NCBI GenBank assembly: GCA_036678685.1
Contig: JAZIHH010000031.1
Span: 1-43,986 of the forward strand
From: JAZIHH01 sp036678685
GTDB taxonomy: Bacteria > Bacillota > UBA4882 > UBA10575
DNA: 43,986 nucleotides
Direction of reading: 5' to 3'
Positions 16,390 to 23,584 of this stretch are shown here, piece by piece. Each line of letters begins with the position of its first letter. Position 1 is the stretch's first letter. The notes under the pieces were generated by a model. The model saw only the letters and a list, made by a program, of their open reading frames with translations. It did no database searches and had not been told where the DNA came from. Made by a program: the position numbers and the translations under genes.

Positions 16390-17350
16390 ACCGAAAACCA
16401 GAAAACGAGTCTTGACTTTTGTTACCCTGATCGTAATTTTGCAGGGAGTAATCTTGTTAGGGCTTGGTATTTTCTCTTTTTTGTTGTTACAAAAAGAGAG
16501 TTGCCCCCCGGGAATGGTGGTCTTATGTGTGAATTTCCAAATCATGGCATTTATAATCACTTTGGCCGGAATAATTTCTATTTTTGTTCTGAAAGGTTTT
16601 TTAGAAAACGAAGAAGTGGAGATTCAAACCAGCCGTTTACAGTTAAAACAGAGCAAAGAGATTATTCAGAGCTTACAGATACATCGTCATGATTTCAAAA
16701 ACCAGCTCAGTATCATTAAAGCTTGGGCGGAATTGGGGGACAACCAGAGCATTCTTAAATACCTTCATGAAGAACAGAACAATATTAAAGAGGTTGAAGC
16801 TTTTGGTAAAATCCGGTGTCCCGTTTTACACGCCCTTTTTTTGGTCATCCATGCCAAGGCTAAGGAAAATGATATTAAACTGATTGTGGATCCCCTTATT
16901 ACCCTGGAAGATTTTGATTATCCCTGGTCCAAAACGAACCGGATTTTCAGTAATCTTTTGAACAATGCGGTGGAAGCGGTAGCCGCACAGAAACCCAAGG
17001 GTGTGCCGGACCGGGAGATTCATGTTTATATCTGGGACACAGAGGAGGATTTCGTTTTTCAAATCTGGACCCCCACGCAAATCAAGCATGAATCACCGGA
17101 ATGCATTTTTTTACCCTCCGTGACTTCCAAGACGCAATCCGGCCACGGTTACGGGCTCTATATTGTCCAGAAACTGGTCCGGGAGTTGAACGGGCGTATT
17201 AAGGTCATAACGGGGGAACCGGATGCCGGGACCGAGTTTCGACTGGAGTTCCGGAAAAAAGTCAAAGGCTTCAGCCCGCGGATTAAATCCTCTGAACAAT
17301 TACCGGGTAAACACGGGGTTAAGCCCATTGACGTTTATCCTCTCTTATGA
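16364..17350 (+). CDS. AgrC/Spo0B-like GHKL sensor histidine kinase
   Basis: Two membrane segments (roughly residues 17-42 and 57-78) are followed by a coiled linker. The phosphoacceptor motif HRHDFKNQL has the His near residue 109. The GHKL ATPase domain has an N-box FSNLLNNAVEA and a G-box GHGYGLYIVQKL. HRHDF-NQL is the form found in AgrC, CitA and Spo0B-like kinases. The GTG at 16364 overlaps the upstream gene; the ATG at 16376, after GAAGAG, may be the true start. No response regulator gene is adjacent, so the partner is unknown. The roughly 30 residues after the kinase domain have no obvious function. Confidence 0.88.
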   Translation: MKRKMLKPEPKTRKRVLTFVTLIVILQGVILLGLGIFSFLLLQKESCPPGMVVLCVNFQIMAFIITLAGIISIFVLKGFLENEEVEIQTSRLQLKQSKEIIQSLQIHRHDFKNQLSIIKAWAELGDNQSILKYLHEEQNNIKEVEAFGKIRCPVLHALFLVIHAKAKENDIKLIVDPLITLEDFDYPWSKTNRIFSNLLNNAVEAVAAQKPKGVPDREIHVYIWDTEEDFVFQIWTPTQIKHESPECIFLPSVTSKTQSGHGYGLYIVQKLVRELNGRIKVITGEPDAGTEFRLEFRKKVKGFSPRIKSSEQLPGKHGVKPIDVYPLL

Positions 17351-17369
17351 TAATATATTTTTGGATATG

Positions 17370-17446
17370 GTGGGCGTAGCTCAGTTGGTTAGAGCGCCAG
17401 GTTGTGGCCCTGGAGGTCGAGGGTTCAAATCCCTCCGTTCACCCCA
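17370..17446 (+). tRNA. tRNA-His (anticodon GTG)
   Basis: A full cloverleaf is visible. Acceptor GTGGGCG pairs with CGTTCAC. The D arm is GCTC...GCGC, the anticodon stem is CCAGG/CCTGG with loop TTGTGGC (anticodon GTG), and the T arm contains GGTTCAAATCC. CCA is encoded. The base before the acceptor is G (17369), opposite C73, so the His-specific G-1 is genomically encoded. Confidence 0.97.
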
Positions 17447-17457
17447 AATTTTTAAAC

Positions 17458-17475
17458 GGGGCGTTGCCCCTTTTT
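17458..17475 (+). terminator. terminator after tRNA-His
   Basis: GGGGC, loop GTT, GCCCC and a T5 run lie 11 bases after the encoded CCA. Confidence 0.75.
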
Positions 17476-17574
17476 ATTTTTATATTTTTACCCAAAACCC
17501 AATACTATAGGTGAAAAGACCATTGTAATAATTAGCTGTGTCGCTGTAACCATACGCAAAGGGGTGGGAGGATT

Positions 17575-17862
17575 TTGAACTGGCGGATAATAATCCTGGC
17601 GTTCACCACTTTGTTTCTGGCTGAATTGGGAGACAAGACGCAACTGGCTGTCTTTACTCTGGTGGCCAAGTGCCGGGCGCCGTGGGAGGTTTTTTTAGGT
17701 TCTCTGCTGGCGTTGGCGGCCGTTACTTTTATCGGGGTTTTCTTTGGCGATACCATCAGCCGGTATGTTCCCCCGTTTTATCTTAAATTGGGTGCTGCTT
17801 TTCTCTTCATCGGAATCGGTTGTTTCATGCTGTGGCAGGCCATAAGTGAAATGCCCGCTTGA
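17575..17862 (+). CDS. half-size TMEM165/GDT1 (UPF0016) cation transporter
   Basis: The 95-residue protein has three membrane segments and one copy of the family signature AELGDKTQL near residue 16. Full-length GDT1/MneA proteins carry two such repeats and export Mn2+ or exchange Ca2+/Mn2+ for protons. Single-repeat genes usually occur as tandem pairs, but here only one is present. It would have to form a homodimer or pair with a distant gene. The TTG start follows GGGTGGGAGG. The next gene overlaps or abuts. Confidence 0.82.
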   Translation: MNWRIIILAFTTLFLAELGDKTQLAVFTLVAKCRAPWEVFLGSLLALAAVTFIGVFFGDTISRYVPPFYLKLGAAFLFIGIGCFMLWQAISEMPA

Positions 17863-17876
17863 AGGGAGTGGTAACT

Positions 17877-18257
17877 TTGACCGGTGCCGACAGGCGGTTG
17901 ATCTTCATTCTCCTTCTCGTGGGCGGCTTGTTGTGGGCCTGGCAAACAGGGGGTTTTTCCGGCAGCGGCAGACAGGTGAAAGTTTACCTGAACGGCAACT
18001 GTTGCCTCCATTTAAACCTTGAGGAAGAAATGACCGGTTCCTACCTGTTGACCTTACCCGGCGGACAGGCTGTATTAGAGATTGCCAACGGGGCGGTCCG
18101 TCTTCTGCCGCAAGACGAAGATTTTTGTCCCCGGAAAGTTTGTGTGCGGACGGGCTGGATCAGGAAACCGGGGGAAACGATTGTTTGCGTGCCCAACCGC
18201 CTGGTTATGCGGATCCTAGACCCCGGAAACGACATGGTTGATGCCGTCAGCAGATAA
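17877..18257 (+). CDS. membrane-anchored NusG domain II protein
   Basis: An N-terminal membrane anchor (LIFILLLVGGLLWAW) is followed by a beta-rich domain with CLHLNLEEE. The Cys-containing end CPRKVCVRTGWI---GETIVCVPNRLVM is typical of stand-alone NusG-II (DUF-type) proteins common in Bacillota, often beside electron-transport or thiamine-lipoprotein genes. The function is unknown. TTG 17877 has AAGGGAGTGG six bases upstream; the in-frame TTG at 17859 does not. Confidence 0.82.
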   Translation: MTGADRRLIFILLLVGGLLWAWQTGGFSGSGRQVKVYLNGNCCLHLNLEEEMTGSYLLTLPGGQAVLEIANGAVRLLPQDEDFCPRKVCVRTGWIRKPGETIVCVPNRLVMRILDPGNDMVDAVSR

Positions 18258-18400
18258 AAACCGTTTGGTATTGGCCGCCAACTCCCTGGGTTGCCGGCGA
18301 AACAGAAACGGTTAAATCCTTCCCCGCCGTCTTTTTGTTTTCGTCTTTTGGCACCAGACCGGTTCTTCAGCATATAATGTATGAGGGGGAGGGGTTTGTC

Positions 18401-18673
18401 TTGCTGGCGAAAACTTCGGAACTTAGGTCCCGGGAAGTGGTGAACATTATTGACGGGAAAAGGCTGGGTTTCCCCACGGACCTGGAGATTGAACCGGAGA
18501 CCGGCAGAATTACAGCCATAGTGGTCCCGGAGCCGGGAAGGTTTGCGTGGTTCTGGGGCCGGGGCGGCGAAATCGTTGTCCCCTGGGAAAAGATAAAAAA
18601 GATCGGACTTGATGTCATCTTGGTGGAACTACCCGGGCTGGTGGAACACGGTTCTTACGTGGACCTTTCCTGA
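18401..18673 (+). CDS. YlmC/YmxH-family sporulation protein (PRC-barrel)
   Basis: The 90-residue protein begins MLAKTSELRSREVVNI-DGKRLGF and continues DLEIEPETGRITAIVVP and IVVPWEKIKKIG-DVILVE, the small PRC-barrel found in YlmC/YmxH. Expression of this family is sporulation-linked in Bacillus and the role is unclear. The TTG at 18401 is chosen because GAGGGGGAGGGG lies six bases before it. The longer frames back to 18335 would add a non-family extension. A TATAAT at 18373-18378 may be its -10. Confidence 0.88.
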   Translation: MLAKTSELRSREVVNIIDGKRLGFPTDLEIEPETGRITAIVVPEPGRFAWFWGRGGEIVVPWEKIKKIGLDVILVELPGLVEHGSYVDLS

Positions 18674-18718
18674 GCCGGCCGGTAAAGAGGACAAGCTGTG
18701 GAAACGGAGGGAAAAGCC

Positions 18719-19414
18719 ATGGACTTTGCCCTTTGTGATTTGCATACCCATACTTTTTATAGTGACGGCGTATTGTCGCCCATTGAATTAATCCGTTTTG
18801 CCGCGGCCGCGGGATATCAAGTCCTGGCTATTACCGATCACGTCTCCGCCTCCAATATGGAACGGGTTTTCCGCGAAATACAAGCCGATGCTCTCTTGGC
18901 GGAAAGGTATTGGGACATAACGGTAATTGCCGGAGTAGAATTGACCAACATTCCCGCCGGCGCCGTAAGCGAACTGGCCCGGCGAGCGCGGGAACTCGGG
19001 GCTGAGCTGGTAGTGGTTCATGGGGAAACCATTGTTGAACCGGTGGAACCCGGTACCAACCGGGCTGCGGTCAGCTGTCCCGATGTAGATATTTTAGCCC
19101 ACCCCGGTTTAATTACGCTGGAAGAAGCACGCCTGGCGGAAAAAAACGGCGTTTATTTGGAGATTTCCCCCCGGCGGGACCATTCGCTGACCAACGGACA
19201 TGTGGTTAAGATGGCCGGAATTACCGGGGCCAAACTGTTGTTGAATTCCGACGCCCATGAACCCGAGGATTTGCTGCGGCCGGAGTTTGCCTTGAAGGTG
19301 GGCCTGGGTGCGGGTCTGAATGATGAGGAATTTAAACGTTTGCTGTTCAACTCCAGGGAGATAACCGAAAGGATTCTGGCGAAAAAAAAACAACGGCCGG
19401 GCAATGCCGGTTGA
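18719..19414 (+). CDS. PHP-domain phosphoesterase (histidinol-phosphatase-like)
   Basis: Metal-binding PHP motifs are in order: DLHTHTFYSDG near residue 5, ITDHVS, GVELTN, VVHGET, DILAHPGLI and LNSDAHEP. This is a trinuclear-metal hydrolase fold acting on phosphate esters. The family includes HisK-type histidinol phosphatases, but there are no his genes nearby and the substrate is open. The length is 231. ACGGAGGG seven bases before ATG 18719 fixes the start, and the GTG at 18698 is rejected. A second PHP gene is at the right end of the window. Confidence 0.88.
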   Translation: MDFALCDLHTHTFYSDGVLSPIELIRFAAAAGYQVLAITDHVSASNMERVFREIQADALLAERYWDITVIAGVELTNIPAGAVSELARRARELGAELVVVHGETIVEPVEPGTNRAAVSCPDVDILAHPGLITLEEARLAEKNGVYLEISPRRDHSLTNGHVVKMAGITGAKLLLNSDAHEPEDLLRPEFALKVGLGAGLNDEEFKRLLFNSREITERILAKKKQRPGNAG

Positions 19415-19545
19415 ATTTTTCCGGCAGGAAAAGCCACGGGGGAAACGAATATAATTACCGGGTATCGTTTTACCTACAGGGAAAAAAGCGGGGTACCCCG
19501 CCGGGTGACCGGCGGCAAATAAGAGAAAGCATTGGGGGGTTACCC

Positions 19546-20748
19546 GTGGGACGGTATTTTCTCTTCTTTATGCTTTTATTGGCTATGGTCTTTACCCCGG
19601 TGACGCCGCTACAAGCCGAAGAATATTTTTATGATTATGATAACGGGGATATGGAGTGGTTATACGAGGGCGGTTCCATTGAAATTGAAGCCGGCATTCC
19701 TTTTCAAACGGCTCTAGCCCGGGGACGGGTGGTTGAAGTTCTGGCCGAAGAAGAAGTGATGGATGTCATCACCAATGAACCGGTCGTTGATCAATTGTTA
19801 AAAGTCAGGTTGCTTTCCGGTGATTTTAAGGGAAAAGAGATTATTGTCCAAAACTATGGAATGCACAGTCCGGTCTATGGGATCCATGTGAAAAAGGGGG
19901 ACGGCGTGATCATTGCCCTCCAGACGGAGGAGGGGGAGATAAAAGAAGCATATCTCGCCGATTACTTAAGAGAGCCTCCCATTTATGTTTTATCCGGTCT
20001 TTTTGTTCTGGCCCTGCTGGCCATCGGCCGGCGCCGCGGGATAAAAGCTTTTTGCTCTTTATTGTTCACGATGGCTCTGATCTGGCTGGTTTTGTTGCCC
20101 GGTTTTTTACGGGGCTATAACCCGATTTTGTTGACGATTTGCATTTCCGCCGTGGCCACGATGGTCACCCTGTTTATTGTGGGCGGGCTGACCTATAAGA
20201 GCCTGGCCGCGGTGCTGGGGACGATCGGCGGGGTGTTGATTGCCGGTTTGACCGCTTTGTTGGTGGGCAAAGCCGCCCATCTTACCGGGTTTGGCACGGA
20301 AGAAGCGGCGATGCTGCTTTATATCCCCCAAGACGTCAGTCTGGATATCCAAGGACTCTTATTTGCCGGTATTATTATCGGCGCTTTGGGAGCGGTCATG
20401 GATGTCAGTATCTCAGTGGCCTCCGCCGTGGAAGAGGTGAAAAAGGCCAACCCGGCCCTTTCCACTTCCGCCTTGATTGAATCCGGAATGAATGTGGGGC
20501 GGGATATTATGGGGACAATGTCCAACACCCTGATCCTGGCTTATACCGGCAGTTCTGTTCCTTTGTTGTTGATCTTCATGGCTTACCAAGAGTCGCTCGT
20601 TAAAATGCTCAACCTGGATATGATCGCCACGGAAATAGTGCGGGCTTTAGCCGGGAGCTTGGGCATGATCCTGGTCGTGCCGTTCATAGCGGTTATCGCC
20701 GGGTTATTTTTCGGCGGAAAGGCGAAAAAGGACGGAAACATGAAATAA
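19546..20748 (+). CDS. YibE/F-family membrane protein
   Basis: About 400 residues. After a signal sequence ending TPLQAEEYF there is an extracytoplasmic beta domain of about 120 residues (ARGRVVEVLAEEE, GKEIIVQNYGM). Seven or so membrane helices follow, with the family motifs IGALGAVMDVSISVASAVEE and GRDIMGTMSNTLILAYTGSS. YibE/F proteins are thought to be transporters of unknown substrate, some linked to Mg2+ or nucleotide signalling. GTG 19546 follows a G6 run; the frame is open to 19411 without a convincing start. Confidence 0.88.
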   Translation: MGRYFLFFMLLLAMVFTPVTPLQAEEYFYDYDNGDMEWLYEGGSIEIEAGIPFQTALARGRVVEVLAEEEVMDVITNEPVVDQLLKVRLLSGDFKGKEIIVQNYGMHSPVYGIHVKKGDGVIIALQTEEGEIKEAYLADYLREPPIYVLSGLFVLALLAIGRRRGIKAFCSLLFTMALIWLVLLPGFLRGYNPILLTICISAVATMVTLFIVGGLTYKSLAAVLGTIGGVLIAGLTALLVGKAAHLTGFGTEEAAMLLYIPQDVSLDIQGLLFAGIIIGALGAVMDVSISVASAVEEVKKANPALSTSALIESGMNVGRDIMGTMSNTLILAYTGSSVPLLLIFMAYQESLVKMLNLDMIATEIVRALAGSLGMILVVPFIAVIAGLFFGGKAKKDGNMK

Positions 20749-20749
20749 A

Positions 20750-20793
20750 AACAAGGGGCATATCCTGTACAGAGGTGAGCCCCTTGTTTTTTT
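20750..20793 (+). terminator. terminator after yibE/F that overlaps the next start codon
   Basis: AAACAAGGGGC (about 20750-20760) and GCCCCTTGTTT (about 20779-20789), followed by a T run, form an 11-bp stem around an 18-base loop. The loop holds AGAGGTGA, the ribosome site of the following ORF, and its TTG start is in the right arm. Termination and translation of the next gene would therefore exclude each other. Confidence 0.65.
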
Positions 20794-21440
20794 ATCTCTG
20801 GGACCGGCGAATTGTTTGGACGGTGCTTTGTTGTCTTTTCCTGTTTATCTTTGGCCTTGCACTGGCCTTCCGGGTTTTTCCGTCCCCGCCGGACGACGTC
20901 TTCTTCCACCGGCTCGTCCGGGAAGACCAAGGCTGGAGTGTTGAACTGCCGGTTACCACTGTTATTCTGGAAGAGTACAGGTATCCGTCGGAAGAGGAGG
21001 TTCTTTTTCATCTGGCTTTCCAGGATCCGGTCCTGAAATTTCGAGGAGTTTTGGAAAAATGGTGTCTTTCTGACATGAAAGGGTTTTTACAAAGCAGCAG
21101 AGAGAGGACCGACCTTGTCCTGAGTGAATACCGGTGCCGGGAAACCGGCAATTACATTGAGCTTTTTTATCGCCAGGAAGGAAGGGAAGAATCCTGTATC
21201 GGCAGGGAGTTTTATCTTTCCCCGGGAGAAGGCCTTCATTACCGCTGGGCCTTTTTTCTTTCCCCACGGGTTTACCGCCCGGCGCATGAGCGGATTTTTC
21301 ACCGGATTGTCAATTCATTCCGGTTTTCTCAGAGTTTGCTTCAGATCCCACGGGAGCAGGGTCCGCCAACGGACATGGGAAAGGAGCTCCCAAAGCATGG
21401 CGCAGATCTGCTGGTACCTGTCCCAGCGCGCATGCTTTAA
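20784..21440 (+). CDS. membrane-anchored protein of unknown function
   Basis: An N-terminal membrane segment (LCCLFLFIFGLALAF) is followed by about 190 residues that look extracytoplasmic (WSVELPVTTVILEEYRY, GNYIELFYRQEG, then ERIFHRIVNSFRF). The strand-rich pattern ending in a helix with 'VNSFRF' recalls PsbP/DUF1795-like folds, but I cannot assign it. Start: TTG 20784 with AGAGGTGA upstream, or GTG 20775. The last 40 codons lie over the 3' end of the opposite SatD gene, a 126-base convergent overlap, and look less protein-like. Confidence 0.55.
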   Translation: MFFYLWDRRIVWTVLCCLFLFIFGLALAFRVFPSPPDDVFFHRLVREDQGWSVELPVTTVILEEYRYPSEEEVLFHLAFQDPVLKFRGVLEKWCLSDMKGFLQSSRERTDLVLSEYRCRETGNYIELFYRQEGREESCIGREFYLSPGEGLHYRWAFFLSPRVYRPAHERIFHRIVNSFRFSQSLLQIPREQGPPTDMGKELPKHGADLLVPVPARML

Positions 21441-21998
21441 GCGCTGACTGACTGCCGCCTGGGTGATCCCCAACACTTTTGCCATTTCGACCTGGGTCAT
21501 GCCCTGCCGGGCCAGTTTGATGGTTTTCCGGTGGGTGGCGCTCCAACCGTTGCGTAAATCGCTTTCGACCGCAAAAAGCGAATTGGTTATTCTGGTTAGA
21601 AACGGAGAAGGGAAGCGTACGGCAACATCCCGGTTTCCGTCGGCGAGGTCTTTAAAGGCTCTTTTGGCCGCCGTGACAGCAGGGCCCTTTATTTCTCCGG
21701 GTTCTCCGTAAGGGCGGGTTTTTAACCCGGTAACCAGGTTGCCAACGCCAAGGACGAATTGAAAACGAAGGGGATCCATCTCTAAATCCACCAACTGCAA
21801 CAGATGGAGGAACCTTGATGCCTCATGGACAAACAGCACTCCTTCGCTCTCAAATCCAGACAGGATAAAGCGGGAAGCCAGATAAAGCTGGAACATCTTG
21901 TTCACCATGGCAACTATCTTATTGATCTTTTCTTTTTGGTCAAGCGGAGATTCATGGCGAGGCCGGAATTTCATCACGGCATAAAGGGCAGGCTGCAT
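21315..21998 (-). CDS. SatD-family regulator with C-terminal helix-turn-helix
   Basis: The 227-residue protein resembles SatD: YAVMKF at the start, then a long helix, ASRFILSGFESEGVLF, EMDPLRFQFVLGVGNLVTG and a GP---AA--A segment. The C-terminus (roughly residues 170-200) is a helix-turn-helix, GMTQVEMAKVLGITQAAVSQRL. SatD proteins are poorly characterised; the fusion to a DNA-binding domain suggests a regulator. GAGGAGG six bases before ATG 21998 supports the start. Its upstream region carries a 17-bp motif also present before the importer genes at 25.9 kb. Confidence 0.8.
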   Translation of the reverse strand: MQPALYAVMKFRPRHESPLDQKEKINKIVAMVNKMFQLYLASRFILSGFESEGVLFVHEASRFLHLLQLVDLEMDPLRFQFVLGVGNLVTGLKTRPYGEPGEIKGPAVTAAKRAFKDLADGNRDVAVRFPSPFLTRITNSLFAVESDLRNGWSATHRKTIKLARQGMTQVEMAKVLGITQAAVSQRLKHARWDRYQQICAMLWELLSHVRWRTLLPWDLKQTLRKPE

Positions 21999-22015
21999 AG
22001 CAGAACCTCCTCGGT

Positions 22016-22032
22016 TTTATGAAGGAAATTTC
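22016..22032 (-). promoter_or_regulatory. 17-bp motif in the satD-like leader, repeated at 25904-25920
   Basis: On the minus strand the sequence is GAAATTTCCTTCATAAA followed by ACCG, about 20 bases before the satD-like start. The same 17 bases followed by GCCG lie in the intergenic region before the binding-protein gene at 25996. A shared operator is a simple explanation. Confidence 0.5.
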
Positions 22033-22157
22033 CTGGCTGCCGGCGGAAGGGATATGCCTAATGAGTAATTCGGAGGAATTTTCCCAATTCCTTCAGCAAA
22101 GATTTTTAGGTCTCTTATTCTTCTGACTTTTCTCATAAGGATTTACCGGTAATTTAG

Positions 22158-22235
22158 TTGACAAAGATGTTAAATTTTGATATTACTGGATTCAACAAAG
22201 CCTGGATGAAAGGCTATGCGTTGGTACGCCTTGTT
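22158..22235 (+). promoter_or_regulatory. promoter and structured 5' leader of the FMN-binding lipoprotein gene
   Basis: TTGACA (22158-22163) and TATTAC (22181-22186) with a 17-bp spacer are a strong promoter. Right after the expected start, AACAA (22194) and TTGTT (22231) enclose two hairpins, GCCT/AGGC (22200-22214) and GCG/CGC (22218-22229), forming a possible three-way junction. I could not match it to a known riboswitch class. The rest of the 22000-22279 gap shows nothing else clear. Confidence 0.45.
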
Positions 22236-22279
22236 AGTAGAAACCGGTATTAACCTTACGACGGAAAGGGGAAGGCATA

Positions 22280-22660
22280 ATGTCCAGGGTAAAAAAGATC
22301 ATTTATTCCTTTATGACCGTAATGATTGGTATTATGTTTTTGTTAAGTCTTGCCGGATGTGTCAAGCTGAAAGAGATTGATGATCTTGATTTTACGACCG
22401 TAAAAAGTGGTGAATATATAGGCCAGGATTCCAATTTTCTTGTTTCGGCAAAGGTTTTCGTGGAAGTCAAGCAACCTTTGGTCAAAAGGATCATGATTCT
22501 TGAACATGACTGTGGAAGAGGTAAAAAAGCGGAGAATATTATTGATTCCGTGTTAGAAAAACAGAGCTTAAAAGTTGATGCTGTTGCGGGGGCAACCATA
22601 AGTAGTAATGTAATATTAAAAGCCATTGAAAACGCTCTGAAAAAAGGTATTGATGAATAA
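22280..22660 (+). CDS. FMN-binding-domain lipoprotein
   Basis: A lipobox LAGC (Cys27) follows a hydrophobic signal, so the 126-residue protein is probably a lipoprotein facing outward. The mature part is a small FMN_bind domain with DAVAGATISSNVILKAIENAL, where the Thr/Ser of GATIS is the usual attachment site for covalent FMN. Such domains carry electrons in RnfG/NqrC and in extracellular electron transfer. GGAAAGGGGAAGG precedes the ATG. The next gene is a flavodoxin, which fits a small flavin-based redox pair. Confidence 0.82.
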   Translation: MSRVKKIIYSFMTVMIGIMFLLSLAGCVKLKEIDDLDFTTVKSGEYIGQDSNFLVSAKVFVEVKQPLVKRIMILEHDCGRGKKAENIIDSVLEKQSLKVDAVAGATISSNVILKAIENALKKGIDE

Positions 22661-22797
22661 AAGTAACACTCGGCGCCCGGTAATATTGGACAAGCATTTC
22701 CTTGGGAAAAGGCCAAGAACAGTTATCCGGTATTTCTTGGCTTCTATGGGGTATTGACCCGGGATTTAATTTTTATTAAAGAGAAAGGTGGATAATT

Positions 22798-23310
22798 ATG
22801 AAGAAGCCTTTAATTGTATATTACTCTAAAAACGGCACTACAGAGGAGACAGTGAAAAGAATTAAGAAAGAGACGGCAAACGAAGTGGCTACTCTTGATT
22901 TGCAAAGCAAGGATCGGAGGATAAGAGGAGAGTCGTTAGCTCAATACGAAGAGATCTATATCGGCTGTGGAATTTATATGGAAAAATTGCCGTCACCGGT
23001 TGTAAGATTCTTACTCCAGAATCAAGAGGTTTTGAAAAACAAACGAATAATATTGTTTTTGCATGGCCTGATCTCCGGTGCGAATTACCCAGGAATTGTC
23101 GAGAAAAGTCTTAAAAGATGTAAAGCCCTTGCTTTCGAACGGATTTTGTATTTGGGCGGAAAGTTGGATATAAGGGAACAGAATATATTTATTCGAAGCT
23201 TGCTCTCTGCTCTTGCCAAGAAATCAAGAAATACAATTTTGCGTAATAGCGCGAACAACTTAATTGAAGAGAAAATCACCGAACTGATAAAATGCTTTTC
23301 ACCGAATTGA
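22798..23310 (+). CDS. flavodoxin-domain protein (HemG-like size)
   Basis: The 170-residue flavodoxin-like fold has the phosphate-binding loop YYSKNGTTEETVKRI at the start, YEEIYIGCGIYMEKLPSPV in the middle and RIILFLHGL-SG--YPG near the second FMN contact. Length and layout fit flavodoxin-domain 5 / protoporphyrinogen-oxidase-like proteins (HemG), but no haem genes are nearby. GAGAAAGGTGG precedes the ATG. The codon use is more AT-rich than the neighbours, as is the preceding gene, so the pair may have been acquired. Confidence 0.8.
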   Translation: MKKPLIVYYSKNGTTEETVKRIKKETANEVATLDLQSKDRRIRGESLAQYEEIYIGCGIYMEKLPSPVVRFLLQNQEVLKNKRIILFLHGLISGANYPGIVEKSLKRCKALAFERILYLGGKLDIREQNIFIRSLLSALAKKSRNTILRNSANNLIEEKITELIKCFSPN

Positions 23311-23584
23311 GCGGGCCGGTTTTTGGTTGCCATATGAAAGGTACATATCATATTAAAAACCGGGTATCATCAGGCGGAAGGCTGCCCTGGATCCGATCCG
23401 CGCCATAAGTGGCGTACGCGTGTTTCCTTTTGAGCGCAGGAATGCTTGGAGCTTGAAAAGGGCGGAAATTTTCGTTATACTTAGGTCAACATATTCAAAA
23501 TATCCTTTACCCCGCCCCCCGGGAAGCGGAAATCTTAGGGAAGAATAAGCAAAAAACCGGTTCCCATTGACAAGGAGGAGAAAG

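Noticed and set aside
17223..17510. Open frame across the 3' end of the kinase gene and tRNA-His
   Set aside because: It runs through a complete tRNA and its terminator.
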